A stretch of 13,207 bases of DNA from an uncultured Streptococcus sp. Its GTDB lineage: Bacteria > Bacillota > Bacilli > Lactobacillales > Streptococcaceae. Location: contig CABREZ010000033.1 of the NCBI GenBank assembly GCA_902470035.1, positions 1-13,207 on the forward strand. Reading direction: 5' to 3'. Below the pieces are notes generated by a model. That model saw nothing but the letters and a program-made list of their open reading frames with translations, did not search any database and had not been told where the DNA came from. The position numbers and the translations under genes are program-made. Shown here piece after piece: positions 7,489 through 13,207 of the stretch (its first letter is position 1; each line of letters opens with the position of its first letter).

Positions 7489-7517
7489 AAAACTCAACTG
7501 AAATCCAGTTGGGTTTT
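7489..7517 (+). terminator. Hairpin terminator after carboxypeptidase copy 1 (probably leaky)
   Basis: AAAACTCAACTG (7489-7500) pairs with CAGTTGGGTTTT (7506-7517), 12 pairs including one T-G wobble, around a five-base loop. The T tract is only four bases (7514-7517). No promoter fits between it and the following MFS gene, so some readthrough is likely. Confidence 0.65.
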
Positions 7518-7554
7518 GTCATTGCTTCTTATTTCTCAAATTGAAAGGAAACTT

Positions 7555-8718
7555 ATGAAAGCATTTCGAAATTCCTATCCTGCTTATTTATTTTTATATA
7601 GTTTTTACTTCATGTCGACTGCTCTCTTTACGACTCTAATCTCTGTCTATCTGATAGGCCAGCAGTATTCAGCTAGTCAGGTCTCTCATTTGGTATCAAT
7701 GGCCTTTTTCCTATCCATGCTTACCCAGCCCTTATTTGGTTATATCAATGAACGATTTGGTATTATTAAAATCACCACTTTGAGCTTGGGAGTCCTCATG
7801 GCAGGAGTGGCTGGCTTCATCTGGGCCCCTAACTACTTTTGGTTGACGATTTTTTATGGCCTGGTTTTGCTGTGTCTAAATGGGACGGCTCCCATGATGG
7901 AGGTTTTCGCTACCCAGAGTTCCTATGCTTTTGGAAAAATCCGCGTTTGGGGGACACTAGGGTATGCGGCTGGAGCGCAACTAGCTGGTTGGCTTTATGC
8001 TCATCTTAGCCCCCAGTCTGTATACTATTGTGTTTTGGTAACTATCCTTCTTAGTTTCCTCACTTTAGGAGCTATTCGTATCGACAAGACCAATCGGGTA
8101 CAGAAAGAAGCTGTATCGATCCGTCCTCTGCTACACAATGGTCCCTATCTCTTTTTCTTACTTTTGATGGGGCTTGTGTCGGGCGTGGGCAATATTGGCC
8201 ATACCTATATTCCAGCTCTTTTGATGGATAGTGGGCTCCCTGTTCAGATAGCCTCTACGGTTGTGGCCATATCTGTCGTAGTCGAAGCACCTCTCATCTT
8301 TTTCTCAGATCGTTTTATGGACCATTGGCCTTTGCGCTTACTGATTTTGCTTCCTGTGGGGATTCTCTTGATCCAGTATTTCATCTATGCTCTTCCAAGT
8401 CCTGTATTCTTAAAAGTGCTGGTCACTCTGTTGGCCAAGCATACGACGGGGATGGTCTTGGTCATGGTCTCCTTACGTTTTATCTCCCAACAGGTGGATA
8501 AGAAAGATCTAGTCTTAGCCATGGCTCTCTTGCAGGGAGTCCGCTATCTTGGAACCATTTTATTACAACCGGTAGCAGCTTTCTTTGTGGATCACGGTGG
8601 ATTTTCAATGATGAGTTCCTTCTTGGTGGCTGTCCTGATCCTCGTCCTTCTTCTAAGTATCTTTTTAAAGATGCCAAAAGGAAAATCTCCGGGTCTCTTT
8701 GGGAGTATGAAGGAGTAA
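7555..8718 (+). CDS. Major facilitator superfamily transporter, HcaT/MFS_1-like
   Basis: A 387-residue integral membrane protein with about 12 hydrophobic segments, a proton-coupled transporter by family. The segment KIRVWGTLGYAAGAQLAGWL (about 134-153) resembles the RxWGSxGF motif of the 3-phenylpropionate permease (HcaT)/MFS_1-like branch, and GYINERFGIIKI (about 61-72) is the family's loop 2-3. The substrate cannot be told. ATG 7555 was chosen: AAAGGAA stands six bases before it and the protein then begins MKAFRNSYPAYLFLY. An in-frame TTG at 7516 lies inside the preceding terminator stem and has no ribosome binding site. It sits between two carboxypeptidase paralogs, is probably read from the upstream gene, and is followed 38 bases later by the next promoter's -10. 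A role linked to wall recycling is possible but unsupported. Confidence 0.88.
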   Translation: MKAFRNSYPAYLFLYSFYFMSTALFTTLISVYLIGQQYSASQVSHLVSMAFFLSMLTQPLFGYINERFGIIKITTLSLGVLMAGVAGFIWAPNYFWLTIFYGLVLLCLNGTAPMMEVFATQSSYAFGKIRVWGTLGYAAGAQLAGWLYAHLSPQSVYYCVLVTILLSFLTLGAIRIDKTNRVQKEAVSIRPLLHNGPYLFFLLLMGLVSGVGNIGHTYIPALLMDSGLPVQIASTVVAISVVVEAPLIFFSDRFMDHWPLRLLILLPVGILLIQYFIYALPSPVFLKVLVTLLAKHTTGMVLVMVSLRFISQQVDKKDLVLAMALLQGVRYLGTILLQPVAAFFVDHGGFSMMSSFLVAVLILVLLLSIFLKMPKGKSPGLFGSMKE

Positions 8719-8756
8719 AAAGATTAGGAAATAGTGTTTCTGAATAGAGGGACTTA

Positions 8757-8765
8757 TGCTATAAT
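8757..8765 (+). promoter_or_regulatory. Extended -10 promoter of the second carboxypeptidase gene
   Basis: TGCTATAAT is a perfect extended -10 element, 36 bases before the ATG at 8802. The -35 region (around 8737-8742) is poor, as extended -10 promoters tolerate. It gives this paralog its own transcription start although no terminator separates it from the MFS gene. Confidence 0.7.
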
Positions 8766-8801
8766 GGAGAACGATGATGATAATGAAAGAAATGAGAGAG
8801 A

Positions 8802-10091
8802 ATGAAGTTTAAACGTGCCTTATTTGCGACACTTTCCCTTGGTTGTCTATGTTTTCCAATGCTCGTAAAGGCGGATGATCTTTACCAACAAGAAGACATC
8901 ATGTCAATCACAGAAAAATCAGGGACTTCGGTGGATGAGTTTTTTCGTCCTAAGGCCGATATTGTTGTTGACGCTCACACAGGAGCGATTGTTTATGGAG
9001 ATAATATTGATGCTCCTCGTGACTCTGGTAGTATGGCTAAATTGATGTCCGTCTATGTTCTTCTGAAAGCCATTCAAGAAGGGCAGCTGGATTATGATAC
9101 CCAAATTACAGCGACAGAAACAGATGTAGCAATTTCTCAAAACCAGAAGTTGAGCAATAGTCCCATTGTGGCGGGTGCTAAATACAAGGTATCGACCCTC
9201 CTGAATATGATTTTTGTTCCTTCATCTAGTGCCGCTACCATCATGATTGCCAATAAGGTGTCTGGAGGAGATCCGGATAAATTCTTGGATTTGATGAACC
9301 AGCGGGCCCAAGAAATTGGAATGACCAATACCAAGTGGAACAATCCTAATGGTGCCCCAACTGCAGTCTTGGATGGCTACTATAATCCGACACGCTATGA
9401 TCAACACGCCATTAACCAAACAACAGCGAGAGATATGGCTATTTTGGCTTATCACATGGTCAATGAGTTTCCTGAAATCCTCAACTACACTAAAAATGCT
9501 AAGATTACTCTCTTCGAGGGTACAGATTATGAAGAAACGCATGAGAATTATAATTATTCTTTAGAAGGTGGAAGGTATTCTCTAAAGGGAGCGGATGGTC
9601 TGAAAACAGGCTCTAGCCCGACTGCGGATTATAATTACACCTTGACGGTGAATCGTGGGAACCAGCGATTTGTTCAAGTCATTATGGGAGTTGGCCATTA
9701 CGATGTAGAAATTGCAGAGAGCCTGCGCCACGTCATTGGAAATGCCCTGATTGAAAGACTATATCAGGATTATGAATACAAAGAAGTGCTGCCGGCGGGG
9801 GATCACACGATTCAGGGGCAAACCTATCACTTAGACAAACCTTTCTATGCTACGGTAAAAAGAGGGACCAATCCAGAGATCAGTGTTCAAAATGGCCAGC
9901 TACAAATTGCAAATGGTTTGCAAACTCTTTCTCCGTCCATTCAGCAAACACAGTCTGTAACCGCACTACAAGGGGCTCATCAGAAGTCCACTAGCACGCG
10001 TCAAAAAGGCTGGGATCCAATGTGGCTCTGTTGCTTCCTTCCCTTCATTTTTCTAAGAATTTTCTTTAACATAAGATATAAGAGAAAATAA
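8802..10091 (+). CDS. D-alanyl-D-alanine carboxypeptidase-like protein (copy 2, altered SxN motif)
   Basis: A 429-residue paralog of copy 1 with the same layout: signal peptide (likely cleavage KA/DD after residue 24), peptidase S11 domain, C-terminal beta domain and a terminal membrane helix (about 405-423) with a basic tail. SxxK is S77-MA-K80 and KTG is K268-TG. The second motif, VPSSSAAT, reads S141-S142-S143 where copy 1 has VPSSNVAT, so the SxN asparagine is a serine (codon AGT against AAT). The serine of SxN is retained, so activity may be lowered or changed rather than lost. ATG 8802 is fixed by an in-frame stop at 8793; the ribosome binding site (GAGAGAG) is weak, suggesting modest translation. 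A cysteine-containing signal peptide (LSLGCLC) does not make a good lipobox. Shared blocks include INQTTARD, GLKTGSSP and PFYATVK. Confidence 0.9.
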   Translation: MKFKRALFATLSLGCLCFPMLVKADDLYQQEDIMSITEKSGTSVDEFFRPKADIVVDAHTGAIVYGDNIDAPRDSGSMAKLMSVYVLLKAIQEGQLDYDTQITATETDVAISQNQKLSNSPIVAGAKYKVSTLLNMIFVPSSSAATIMIANKVSGGDPDKFLDLMNQRAQEIGMTNTKWNNPNGAPTAVLDGYYNPTRYDQHAINQTTARDMAILAYHMVNEFPEILNYTKNAKITLFEGTDYEETHENYNYSLEGGRYSLKGADGLKTGSSPTADYNYTLTVNRGNQRFVQVIMGVGHYDVEIAESLRHVIGNALIERLYQDYEYKEVLPAGDHTIQGQTYHLDKPFYATVKRGTNPEISVQNGQLQIANGLQTLSPSIQQTQSVTALQGAHQKSTSTRQKGWDPMWLCCFLPFIFLRIFFNIRYKRK

Positions 10092-10136
10092 GAAGTTTTC
10101 CAGATTTGGAAATCTTAAATTAAATAAATAGTATTC

Positions 10137-10282
10137 CTAGAAACTTTCCTTAGGTGAGTACGGACGTCAGCGAACTTCGAAGAAGTTCCATGACTTAGTT
10201 TTGGACCTAAGGTTCCAAAACTCCCGAGTGCTAGAAACAACCTTGTTTCTAGCACTTTTCTCACGGCGGAAAGTTTCAGTAG
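10137..10282 (+). other. Three-hairpin cloverleaf-like structured element (unrecognised RNA or repeat)
   Basis: Perfect arms GAAACTTTCC (10140-10149) and GGAAAGTTTC (10268-10277) enclose the element, extended outward by CTA/TAG (10137-10139/10280-10282, AG bulged) and inward by GTGAG/CTCAC (10154-10158/10260-10264). Inside are three separate hairpins. The first is GTCA-gc-GAACTTC/GAAGTTC-ca-TGAC (10166-10194). The second is AGTTTTGGA/TCCAAAACT with a CC/GG tip (10197-10222). The third is GTGCTAGAAACAA/TTGTTTCTAGCAC (10228-10255) followed by TTTT. The octamer CTAGAAAC occurs at 10137 and 10231, and its complement at 10245, so the left outer arm could instead pair with the third hairpin. No coding frame is supported. 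It may be a small RNA, an attenuator-like 3' region of the upstream gene, or a small dispersed repeat; I do not recognise a named family. Confidence 0.6.
10226..10260 (+). terminator. Terminator-like hairpin within the cloverleaf element
   Basis: GTGCTAGAAACAA (10228-10240) and TTGTTTCTAGCAC (10243-10255) form a 13-bp perfect stem. The A-T pair 10227/10256 and a G-T wobble 10226/10257 extend it, and TTTTC follows. It is the best candidate for ending transcripts of the second carboxypeptidase gene, 137 bases past its stop. A smaller hairpin at 10097-10112 (TTTCCA/TGGAAA) lacks a T run. Confidence 0.5.
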
Positions 10283-10294
10283 ATGATTGAATAA

Positions 10295-10326
10295 CTATAA
10301 AGATAAAAAAGTATTTATCTTTATAG
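10295..10326. repeat. AT-rich perfect inverted repeat
   Basis: CTATAAAGATAAA (10295-10307) and TTTATCTTTATAG (10314-10326) form a 13-bp perfect stem around the loop AAAGTA. No clear T run follows in either direction. It lies between the cloverleaf element and the 3' end of the convergent MFS gene and may serve as a processing or stability structure for either transcript. Confidence 0.6.
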
Positions 10327-10372
10327 AAGTTAATAGAATTGTATAAAAGATAACTTTGTCTTTACGCTCAAT

Positions 10373-10393
10373 CCACCCAATGGTGGTTTTTTT
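10373..10393 (+). terminator. Short plus-strand terminator at the convergent border
   Basis: CCACC (10373-10377) pairs with GGTGG (10382-10386) around CAAT, and seven T follow (10387-10393). The T run touches the stop codon of the minus-strand MFS gene (10392-10394 on plus). It would stop plus-strand transcripts that escape earlier signals. The stem is only five pairs. Confidence 0.5.
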
Positions 10394-11609
10394 ATTTAGT
10401 TGTTAAGAGGAGGGTAGTGAAACCAAGGATGGCATAGATCCCCCAAGCTAGGGGAAGGCTCCAGATAGCTAGACTAGAAAAGAGAGCTGTTCCAATGGGC
10501 ATGGCAAAGCTGACCATCAGTCCCAAAAAGCTAGAGGTAGACGCTAATTTTTCAGCGGGTAATTTACTCATTAAGAGACTGGAAACTTTTGGGTTGATTT
10601 TTGCAACAAGATAACCAAGGAAAGTGATGAGTAGAAGGGAAAGGAAATCCCAGTGCACCAGAATATTTGTGAGCCCAAGCATGGTCAGCCCACCTGCTAT
10701 CCACAGGAGGATATGGTGGAGTGATTGCTTGGAAAAATAATCGTGGGGTGTCAGGCTAGCCCAGACCATGCTTAAAATAGTCACAGCCTCTAAGATCAAG
10801 AGCGACTGGCTAAAGCTCAACTGAAAGAAGGGGGAGTGAAGCAGTTGCAAATTGTAGATGCCAGAGATGGATCCCCCTAAAGCATTGATGAGAACCAATG
10901 AGAAGAGCAACTTGCCAAAGTGGTGGACCTCCTCATCTGCAAAAATACTTTTGGCGTTCTGGTACATCTCTTGGCATTCGTGTACCAAAGAATTCTTACT
11001 TTTGGGCTCAATAACGGGATCATGTGTCAGCTGTTTGTTTCTCATCAGGAGACAGGTAGAAGACAGGAGAAAAGTCACGGCATTGATCGAAGCGACCAGA
11101 GCAAAATGTTGATGGCTGATGGCTAGTAACCAAACTCCTAGGGCTTGTCCAGAAATCGAACAGACCATACTAAGTAGTTGGTTGAAGGAATAGGCCTCCA
11201 TCAAATCCTCGTCGGGGATGTTCTTTTTCATGATGGGGAGTTGTAGGCCCCCGCGATAATCGCTCAAACAATCTGAAACAATGTTTAAGAAGCAAACAAT
11301 CGAAAAGGCTAGGTAACCCGGAATCTTGGTCATGAGAGCAATAAGGATGAAGAGCATCGCTTGGAGATAGCCGATGCGAATCAACCAGTTAGCTTTTTTC
11401 TTCGTGTGGTCAGCCTTCATGCCGACAAAAATGGTAAAGAGGCTGGGAATAAATACAATGAGATTGGCAATGCCAACAGCCAGACTAGGCTGAGGCATGC
11501 TGGCAGCAAAGACCACAAAGACCAGATTGTAGATGGTGGCACCAAGGGTATTCAAAAAGCGAGAAAGACTGAGTAAGGCAAAAATTTTATTACGAGCTAA
11601 GAGTTTCAT
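10392..11609 (-). CDS. MFS exporter-like transporter (MFS_3/EntS-like)
   Basis: A 405-residue membrane protein with about 12 hydrophobic segments. It belongs to the major facilitator superfamily and looks like the drug/siderophore efflux branch: SRFLNTLGATIYNLVFVVFA (about 16-35) in the first helix, GMKADHTKKKANWLIRIGYLQ (about 63-83) as the motif-A loop, and a two-half layout with a charged central loop (about 195-225). Substrate unknown. ATG at 11609 follows a strong AAGGAGG (11617-11623) at seven bases. That site lies inside an upstream small gene whose stop overlaps this start as ATGA, so translation is probably coupled. An Rgg-family gene lies upstream on the same strand, behind a terminator, and is a plausible regulator. 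No good minus-strand terminator is seen after it. Confidence 0.85.
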   Translation of the reverse strand: MKLLARNKIFALLSLSRFLNTLGATIYNLVFVVFAASMPQPSLAVGIANLIVFIPSLFTIFVGMKADHTKKKANWLIRIGYLQAMLFILIALMTKIPGYLAFSIVCFLNIVSDCLSDYRGGLQLPIMKKNIPDEDLMEAYSFNQLLSMVCSISGQALGVWLLAISHQHFALVASINAVTFLLSSTCLLMRNKQLTHDPVIEPKSKNSLVHECQEMYQNAKSIFADEEVHHFGKLLFSLVLINALGGSISGIYNLQLLHSPFFQLSFSQSLLILEAVTILSMVWASLTPHDYFSKQSLHHILLWIAGGLTMLGLTNILVHWDFLSLLLITFLGYLVAKINPKVSSLLMSKLPAEKLASTSSFLGLMVSFAMPIGTALFSSLAIWSLPLAWGIYAILGFTTLLLTTK

Positions 11610-11782
11610 AAGCCTTCCTCCTTCACGTGATCAGTTGCTAGGACTTGTTTGATAGATCGAACGGTCTGTTTGAAGAGGTCTAGTTTCTCATCATCAGAGA
11701 GAAGAAGTTCCTGATCCTTCAGATAAACGCTGGTATGTGAGAGAAGAAAGCGGAGGAAGTGGTTTTTTAGTTTGGTCATCAT
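11606..11782 (-). CDS. Small 58-residue protein, translationally coupled to the MFS gene
   Basis: Two adjacent ATG codons (11782 and 11779) follow GAAGG at about eight bases, and the frame runs 58 codons to a TGA that overlaps the MFS start by four bases (ATGA). The protein starts MMTKLKNHFLRFLLSH, contains a Leu- and Asp-rich middle (KDQELLLSDDEKLDLF) and ends in VKEEGL. It has no signal peptide or membrane helix. Most of it could form amphipathic helix, with a basic first half and an acidic centre. The downstream ribosome binding site is part of its coding sequence. The ATGA junction, ribosome binding site and lack of any other use for the gap support a real gene. I do not recognise a family. 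It might modulate the transporter, or be a small cytoplasmic partner protein. Confidence 0.7.
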   Translation of the reverse strand: MMTKLKNHFLRFLLSHTSVYLKDQELLLSDDEKLDLFKQTVRSIKQVLATDHVKEEGL

Positions 11783-11815
11783 GGGAAGAACCTTCTTTCT
11801 TTGCTTGATGATCCT

Positions 11816-11821
11816 ATTGTA
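11816..11821 (-). promoter_or_regulatory. Possible -10 of the small protein-MFS operon
   Basis: On the minus strand TACAAT lies 34 bases before the small gene's start. There is no TGn extension and the -35 region is only a T-rich run, so it would need an activator if real. The nearby dyad and the adjacent Rgg gene fit that idea weakly. Confidence 0.3.
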
Positions 11822-11846
11822 AACCTAAAAAGCAAGAAAAAATTAA

Positions 11847-11864
11847 TGTTGCATATTTTCAACA
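11847..11864. promoter_or_regulatory. Dyad upstream of the small protein-MFS operon
   Basis: TGTTGCATATTTTCAACA has perfect five-base arms (TGTTG/CAACA) eight bases apart. It lies 25 bases upstream of the possible -10 on the minus strand, where an activator would sit. The binding protein is unknown; the neighbouring Rgg-family regulator is the obvious candidate by position only. Confidence 0.3.
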
Positions 11865-11894
11865 AAAACTCACAGAGTAGATCTGTGAGTTTTT
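11864..11894 (-). terminator. Terminator of the Rgg-family gene
   Basis: AAAAACTCACAGA (11864-11876) pairs perfectly with TCTGTGAGTTTTT (11882-11894), 13 pairs around GTAGA. Read on the minus strand it ends in five U. It includes two bases of the Rgg stop codon and separates that gene from the small protein-MFS pair. Confidence 0.8.
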
Positions 11895-12753
11895 AGGATT
11901 TATTGATCAGTTCTTGCAGGCCCTGTTTGTAGTAGTTGGCACTGTCCTTACAATCCAGAATAGAGAGAACCTGGATGGCCTGTTCCATCTTTTCAAGACC
12001 GATTTCTTTTTCTCCCTTTCGATAGAGAAATTCTCCTTTGGCGTAGAGATAAACCGTCCGAAGGTAGGCTTCGTTCTCAGAGTAAAAGTGGTTGTTAATC
12101 AGGTGATCAAAATAGGTTGCATCTTCAAATTCATTTGAACTAATGGCGAGAAAAAAGCCATTAAGGAAAATAGAATTGATGGCAGGACGAGAGGAATCTA
12201 GGAGAAGCTTGAAGTCCTCCCGTTGGACCAACTCCTCTGTGTATTGTCGATAGAGCTGACTAGAGAAAAGAGGAGAGGTCAGTGAAAATAGGCTTAACTC
12301 AAAATTTCCCCAGACCATGACAGAGAAGAGGTAGTCATAGAGGAATTCTAGTTCCTCTTGGCTAGCAGCAAACTCTACCTCAGGATAGTTGCCAAGCATT
12401 TGGGCCTTGAGAATAATGCTGGCTAATAAGTCTTCTTTTTTGTGATCTTTCTGATAGGCAAGCTGGTAGCTTTGGTACAAGGCTTGATCATGTTCCAAGC
12501 TCATGTTTTCATAGTGCTCTTTCAACAATTTGGGAATAAAAGAGTGCTGATCGATTCCAGCTAGATGGGAAAACTCACTGAGGCTGGTTTTGATTTGTTG
12601 AAGGGCCTGAAAAAACCGTTGCGTCGTCAGGTCATTTTCCCCTCTTTCAAATCGAGATAGCATGGAGCGCGAAAATTCGCCACCCGTAGCCTCCTCTAAA
12701 GAGATGTGGCGACTTTCACGTATTTGCCGAAAAACTGCTCCGATTTCTTTCAT
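11893..12753 (-). CDS. Rgg/GadR/MutR-family transcriptional regulator
   Basis: A 286-residue cytoplasmic regulator of normal Rgg length. The N-terminal helix-turn-helix (about 1-65) has the family hallmark FSRSMLSRFERGENDLTTQRF (27-47). The rest (about 70-286) is all-helical with TPR-like repeats, the region that binds short peptides in characterised Rgg proteins. ATG at 12753 was chosen because AGAGGAG (12759-12765) stands five bases before it and the protein then begins MKEIGAVFRQIRESR, the usual Rgg start; an ATG seven codons upstream has no such site. An extended -10 lies about 120 bases upstream, giving a leader of roughly 110 bases. The downstream small gene and MFS transporter are probable targets by position. 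No convincing short hydrophobic pheromone gene was found nearby, so it may be a stand-alone Rgg. Confidence 0.92.
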   Translation of the reverse strand: MKEIGAVFRQIRESRHISLEEATGGEFSRSMLSRFERGENDLTTQRFFQALQQIKTSLSEFSHLAGIDQHSFIPKLLKEHYENMSLEHDQALYQSYQLAYQKDHKKEDLLASIILKAQMLGNYPEVEFAASQEELEFLYDYLFSVMVWGNFELSLFSLTSPLFSSQLYRQYTEELVQREDFKLLLDSSRPAINSIFLNGFFLAISSNEFEDATYFDHLINNHFYSENEAYLRTVYLYAKGEFLYRKGEKEIGLEKMEQAIQVLSILDCKDSANYYKQGLQELINKS

Positions 12754-12870
12754 GAATTCTCCTCTATCTAACATTGCTCAATGCCCTAGCCAGTGACCCT
12801 CTTTTGTCCAAGAGATGGTGGGACCTTGTGTACAACACCAATTGGCCTAGTTACTGTATCTTTTTTCATG

Positions 12871-12879
12871 ATTATAACA
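12871..12879 (-). promoter_or_regulatory. Extended -10 promoter of the Rgg-family gene
   Basis: On the minus strand TGTTATAAT (12879-12871) is a perfect extended -10. No -35 hexamer of note is present. Transcription would start near 12864 and leave an untranslated leader of about 110 bases. It is divergent from, and about 19 bases short of, the -35 of the yceD promoter. Confidence 0.6.
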
Positions 12880-12897
12880 AATTTTTGAGGAGACTTC

Positions 12898-12934
12898 TTG
12901 GTTGAGGGGCAGCTTCATGATATACTAGTAGTAT
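12898..12934 (+). promoter_or_regulatory. Promoter of the yceD-family gene with overlapping dyad
   Basis: TTGGTT (12898-12903) and the extended -10 TGATATACT (12918-12926) are 17 bases apart. The -10 merges into the dyad ATACTA-g-TAGTAT (12922-12934), which covers the expected start of transcription. The dyad may be an operator or chance. Confidence 0.6.
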
Positions 12935-12957
12935 CTAGAAGATTTGAGGACAAAAGA

Positions 12958-13207
12958 ATGAACTTATATACACAAGAAATCCGTAAAAATCCTGAAGGAC
13001 TAGCTTTTGATCAAGAGTTGGATTTGCTTAAGGAATTGCAAAAGCGCAATCCAGAAATTCTTGATTTAAAGAATGTGACAGCGACAGGACGAGTAGCCTA
13101 TGATACAGGCCTCTATGTCTTGGATTACCAGTTGACCTACACCATCGTTTTGGCATCTAGCCGAAGCATGGAGCCTGTTGAGCTTCAAGAGAACTATCCT
13201 GTAACAG
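12958..13207 (+). CDS. yceD: YceD/DUF177-family protein, N-terminal part (3' end outside window)
   Basis: The frame opens at ATG 12958 after GAGGA (12946-12950) and stays open for 83 codons to the window edge. The start MNLYTQEIRKNPEGLAFDQ, then LKELQKRNPEILDLKNVTATGRV and the later SSRSMEPVELQENYPV, fit the streptococcal DUF177 (PF02620) proteins of about 170-180 residues. E. coli YceD is linked to 23S rRNA accumulation and its gene precedes rpmF in many bacteria; the biochemical role is not settled. It has its own promoter and is divergent from the Rgg-family gene, so the two may share the 200-base regulatory region. Confidence 0.85.
   Translation, partial: MNLYTQEIRKNPEGLAFDQELDLLKELQKRNPEILDLKNVTATGRVAYDTGLYVLDYQLTYTIVLASSRSMEPVELQENYPVT

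Noticed and set aside
7516..7554. Upstream TTG start for the MFS gene adding 13 residues
   Set aside because: The TTG is inside the terminator stem of the previous gene and has no ribosome binding site; ATG 7555 has AAAGGAA at proper spacing and a typical MFS start.
8802..8846. Possible lipoprotein signal in the second carboxypeptidase (LSLGC)
   Set aside because: Ser occupies the -3 position and the hydrophobic core continues past the cysteine to a normal signal peptidase I site near residue 24; the protein also has its own C-terminal membrane anchor.
10137..10282. Cloverleaf element as a tRNA or a transposon end
   Set aside because: It is too long, has no CCA-stem or anticodon/T-loop signatures, and no transposase or clear target duplication flanks it.
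11772..11822. Plus-strand frame for a short hydrophobic peptide (TTG at 11772 or ATG at 11781, ending FFLCLMILL) near the Rgg-family gene, a possible SHP pheromone
   Set aside because: The nearest Shine-Dalgarno-like GGAGG (11752-11756) is 15 bases from the TTG and 24 from the ATG, no promoter is seen, it is antisense to the start of the small minus-strand gene, and at 13-16 residues it is short of typical SHP precursors.
12754..12774. Upstream ATG adding seven residues to the Rgg-family protein
   Set aside because: The AGAGGAG site fits the ATG at 12753, and the family's N-terminus matches MKEIGAVFRQIRESR.
12791..12871. 27-codon minus-strand frame beginning MKKDTVTRPIG just after the rgg -10
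   Set aside because: Its ATG lies upstream of or at the expected transcription start, so it would lack a ribosome binding site; composition shows no known peptide type.

Overview
The window looks like chromosomal DNA from a low-GC Gram-positive coccus, most likely an oral Streptococcus of the mitis/sanguinis/parasanguinis type. The evidence is the gene order (the arc operon tail, then opposed argR-queA, then nagB), the protein families (two DacA/PBP3-like carboxypeptidases, an Rgg regulator, a YceD/DUF177 protein), strong AGGAGG-type ribosome binding sites and extended -10 (TGnTATAAT) promoters. The species cannot be fixed from sequence alone. No phage, insertion sequence, CRISPR array, rRNA or tRNA is visible.

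Left part (1-4100): the 3' end of the arginine deiminase operon. It holds carbamate kinase (arcC, 5' end cut off), a YfcC/DcuC-type permease in the arcD position and an M20 metallodipeptidase in the arcT position. An intrinsic terminator closes arcC. The arcC-arcD gap also carries a near-perfect CcpA cre box and a weak ARG-box-like dyad, so arcD-arcT probably has its own regulated transcription. Facing it across a 19-bp bidirectional terminator is argR/arcR, the likely local regulator, apparently co-transcribed behind queA (queuosine synthesis).

Middle (5140-10100): a divergent promoter region separates queA from nagB. nagB has a consensus promoter with a NagR-like operator exactly filling the -35/-10 spacer. 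Next come two paralogous membrane-anchored D,D-carboxypeptidases with an MFS transporter between them. The first has a complete SxxK/SxN/KTG set. The second reads Ser-Ser-Ser where Ser-X-Asn is expected.

Right part (10092-13207): a roughly 300-bp convergent intergenic region holds a compact 146-nt three-hairpin, cloverleaf-like structure with an alternative pairing, plus an AT-rich perfect hairpin. On the minus strand lie an Rgg-family regulator, then a 58-codon small gene that overlaps the start of an MFS exporter-like gene by four bases. The window ends in a yceD-family gene on the plus strand, cut off by the edge.

Functionally this is mostly core metabolism and cell-wall maintenance: arginine catabolism for ATP and ammonia, amino sugar catabolism, and peptidoglycan stem-peptide trimming. 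The less explained parts are the cloverleaf element, the small protein/MFS pair next to the Rgg gene, and the altered active-site motif in the second carboxypeptidase.
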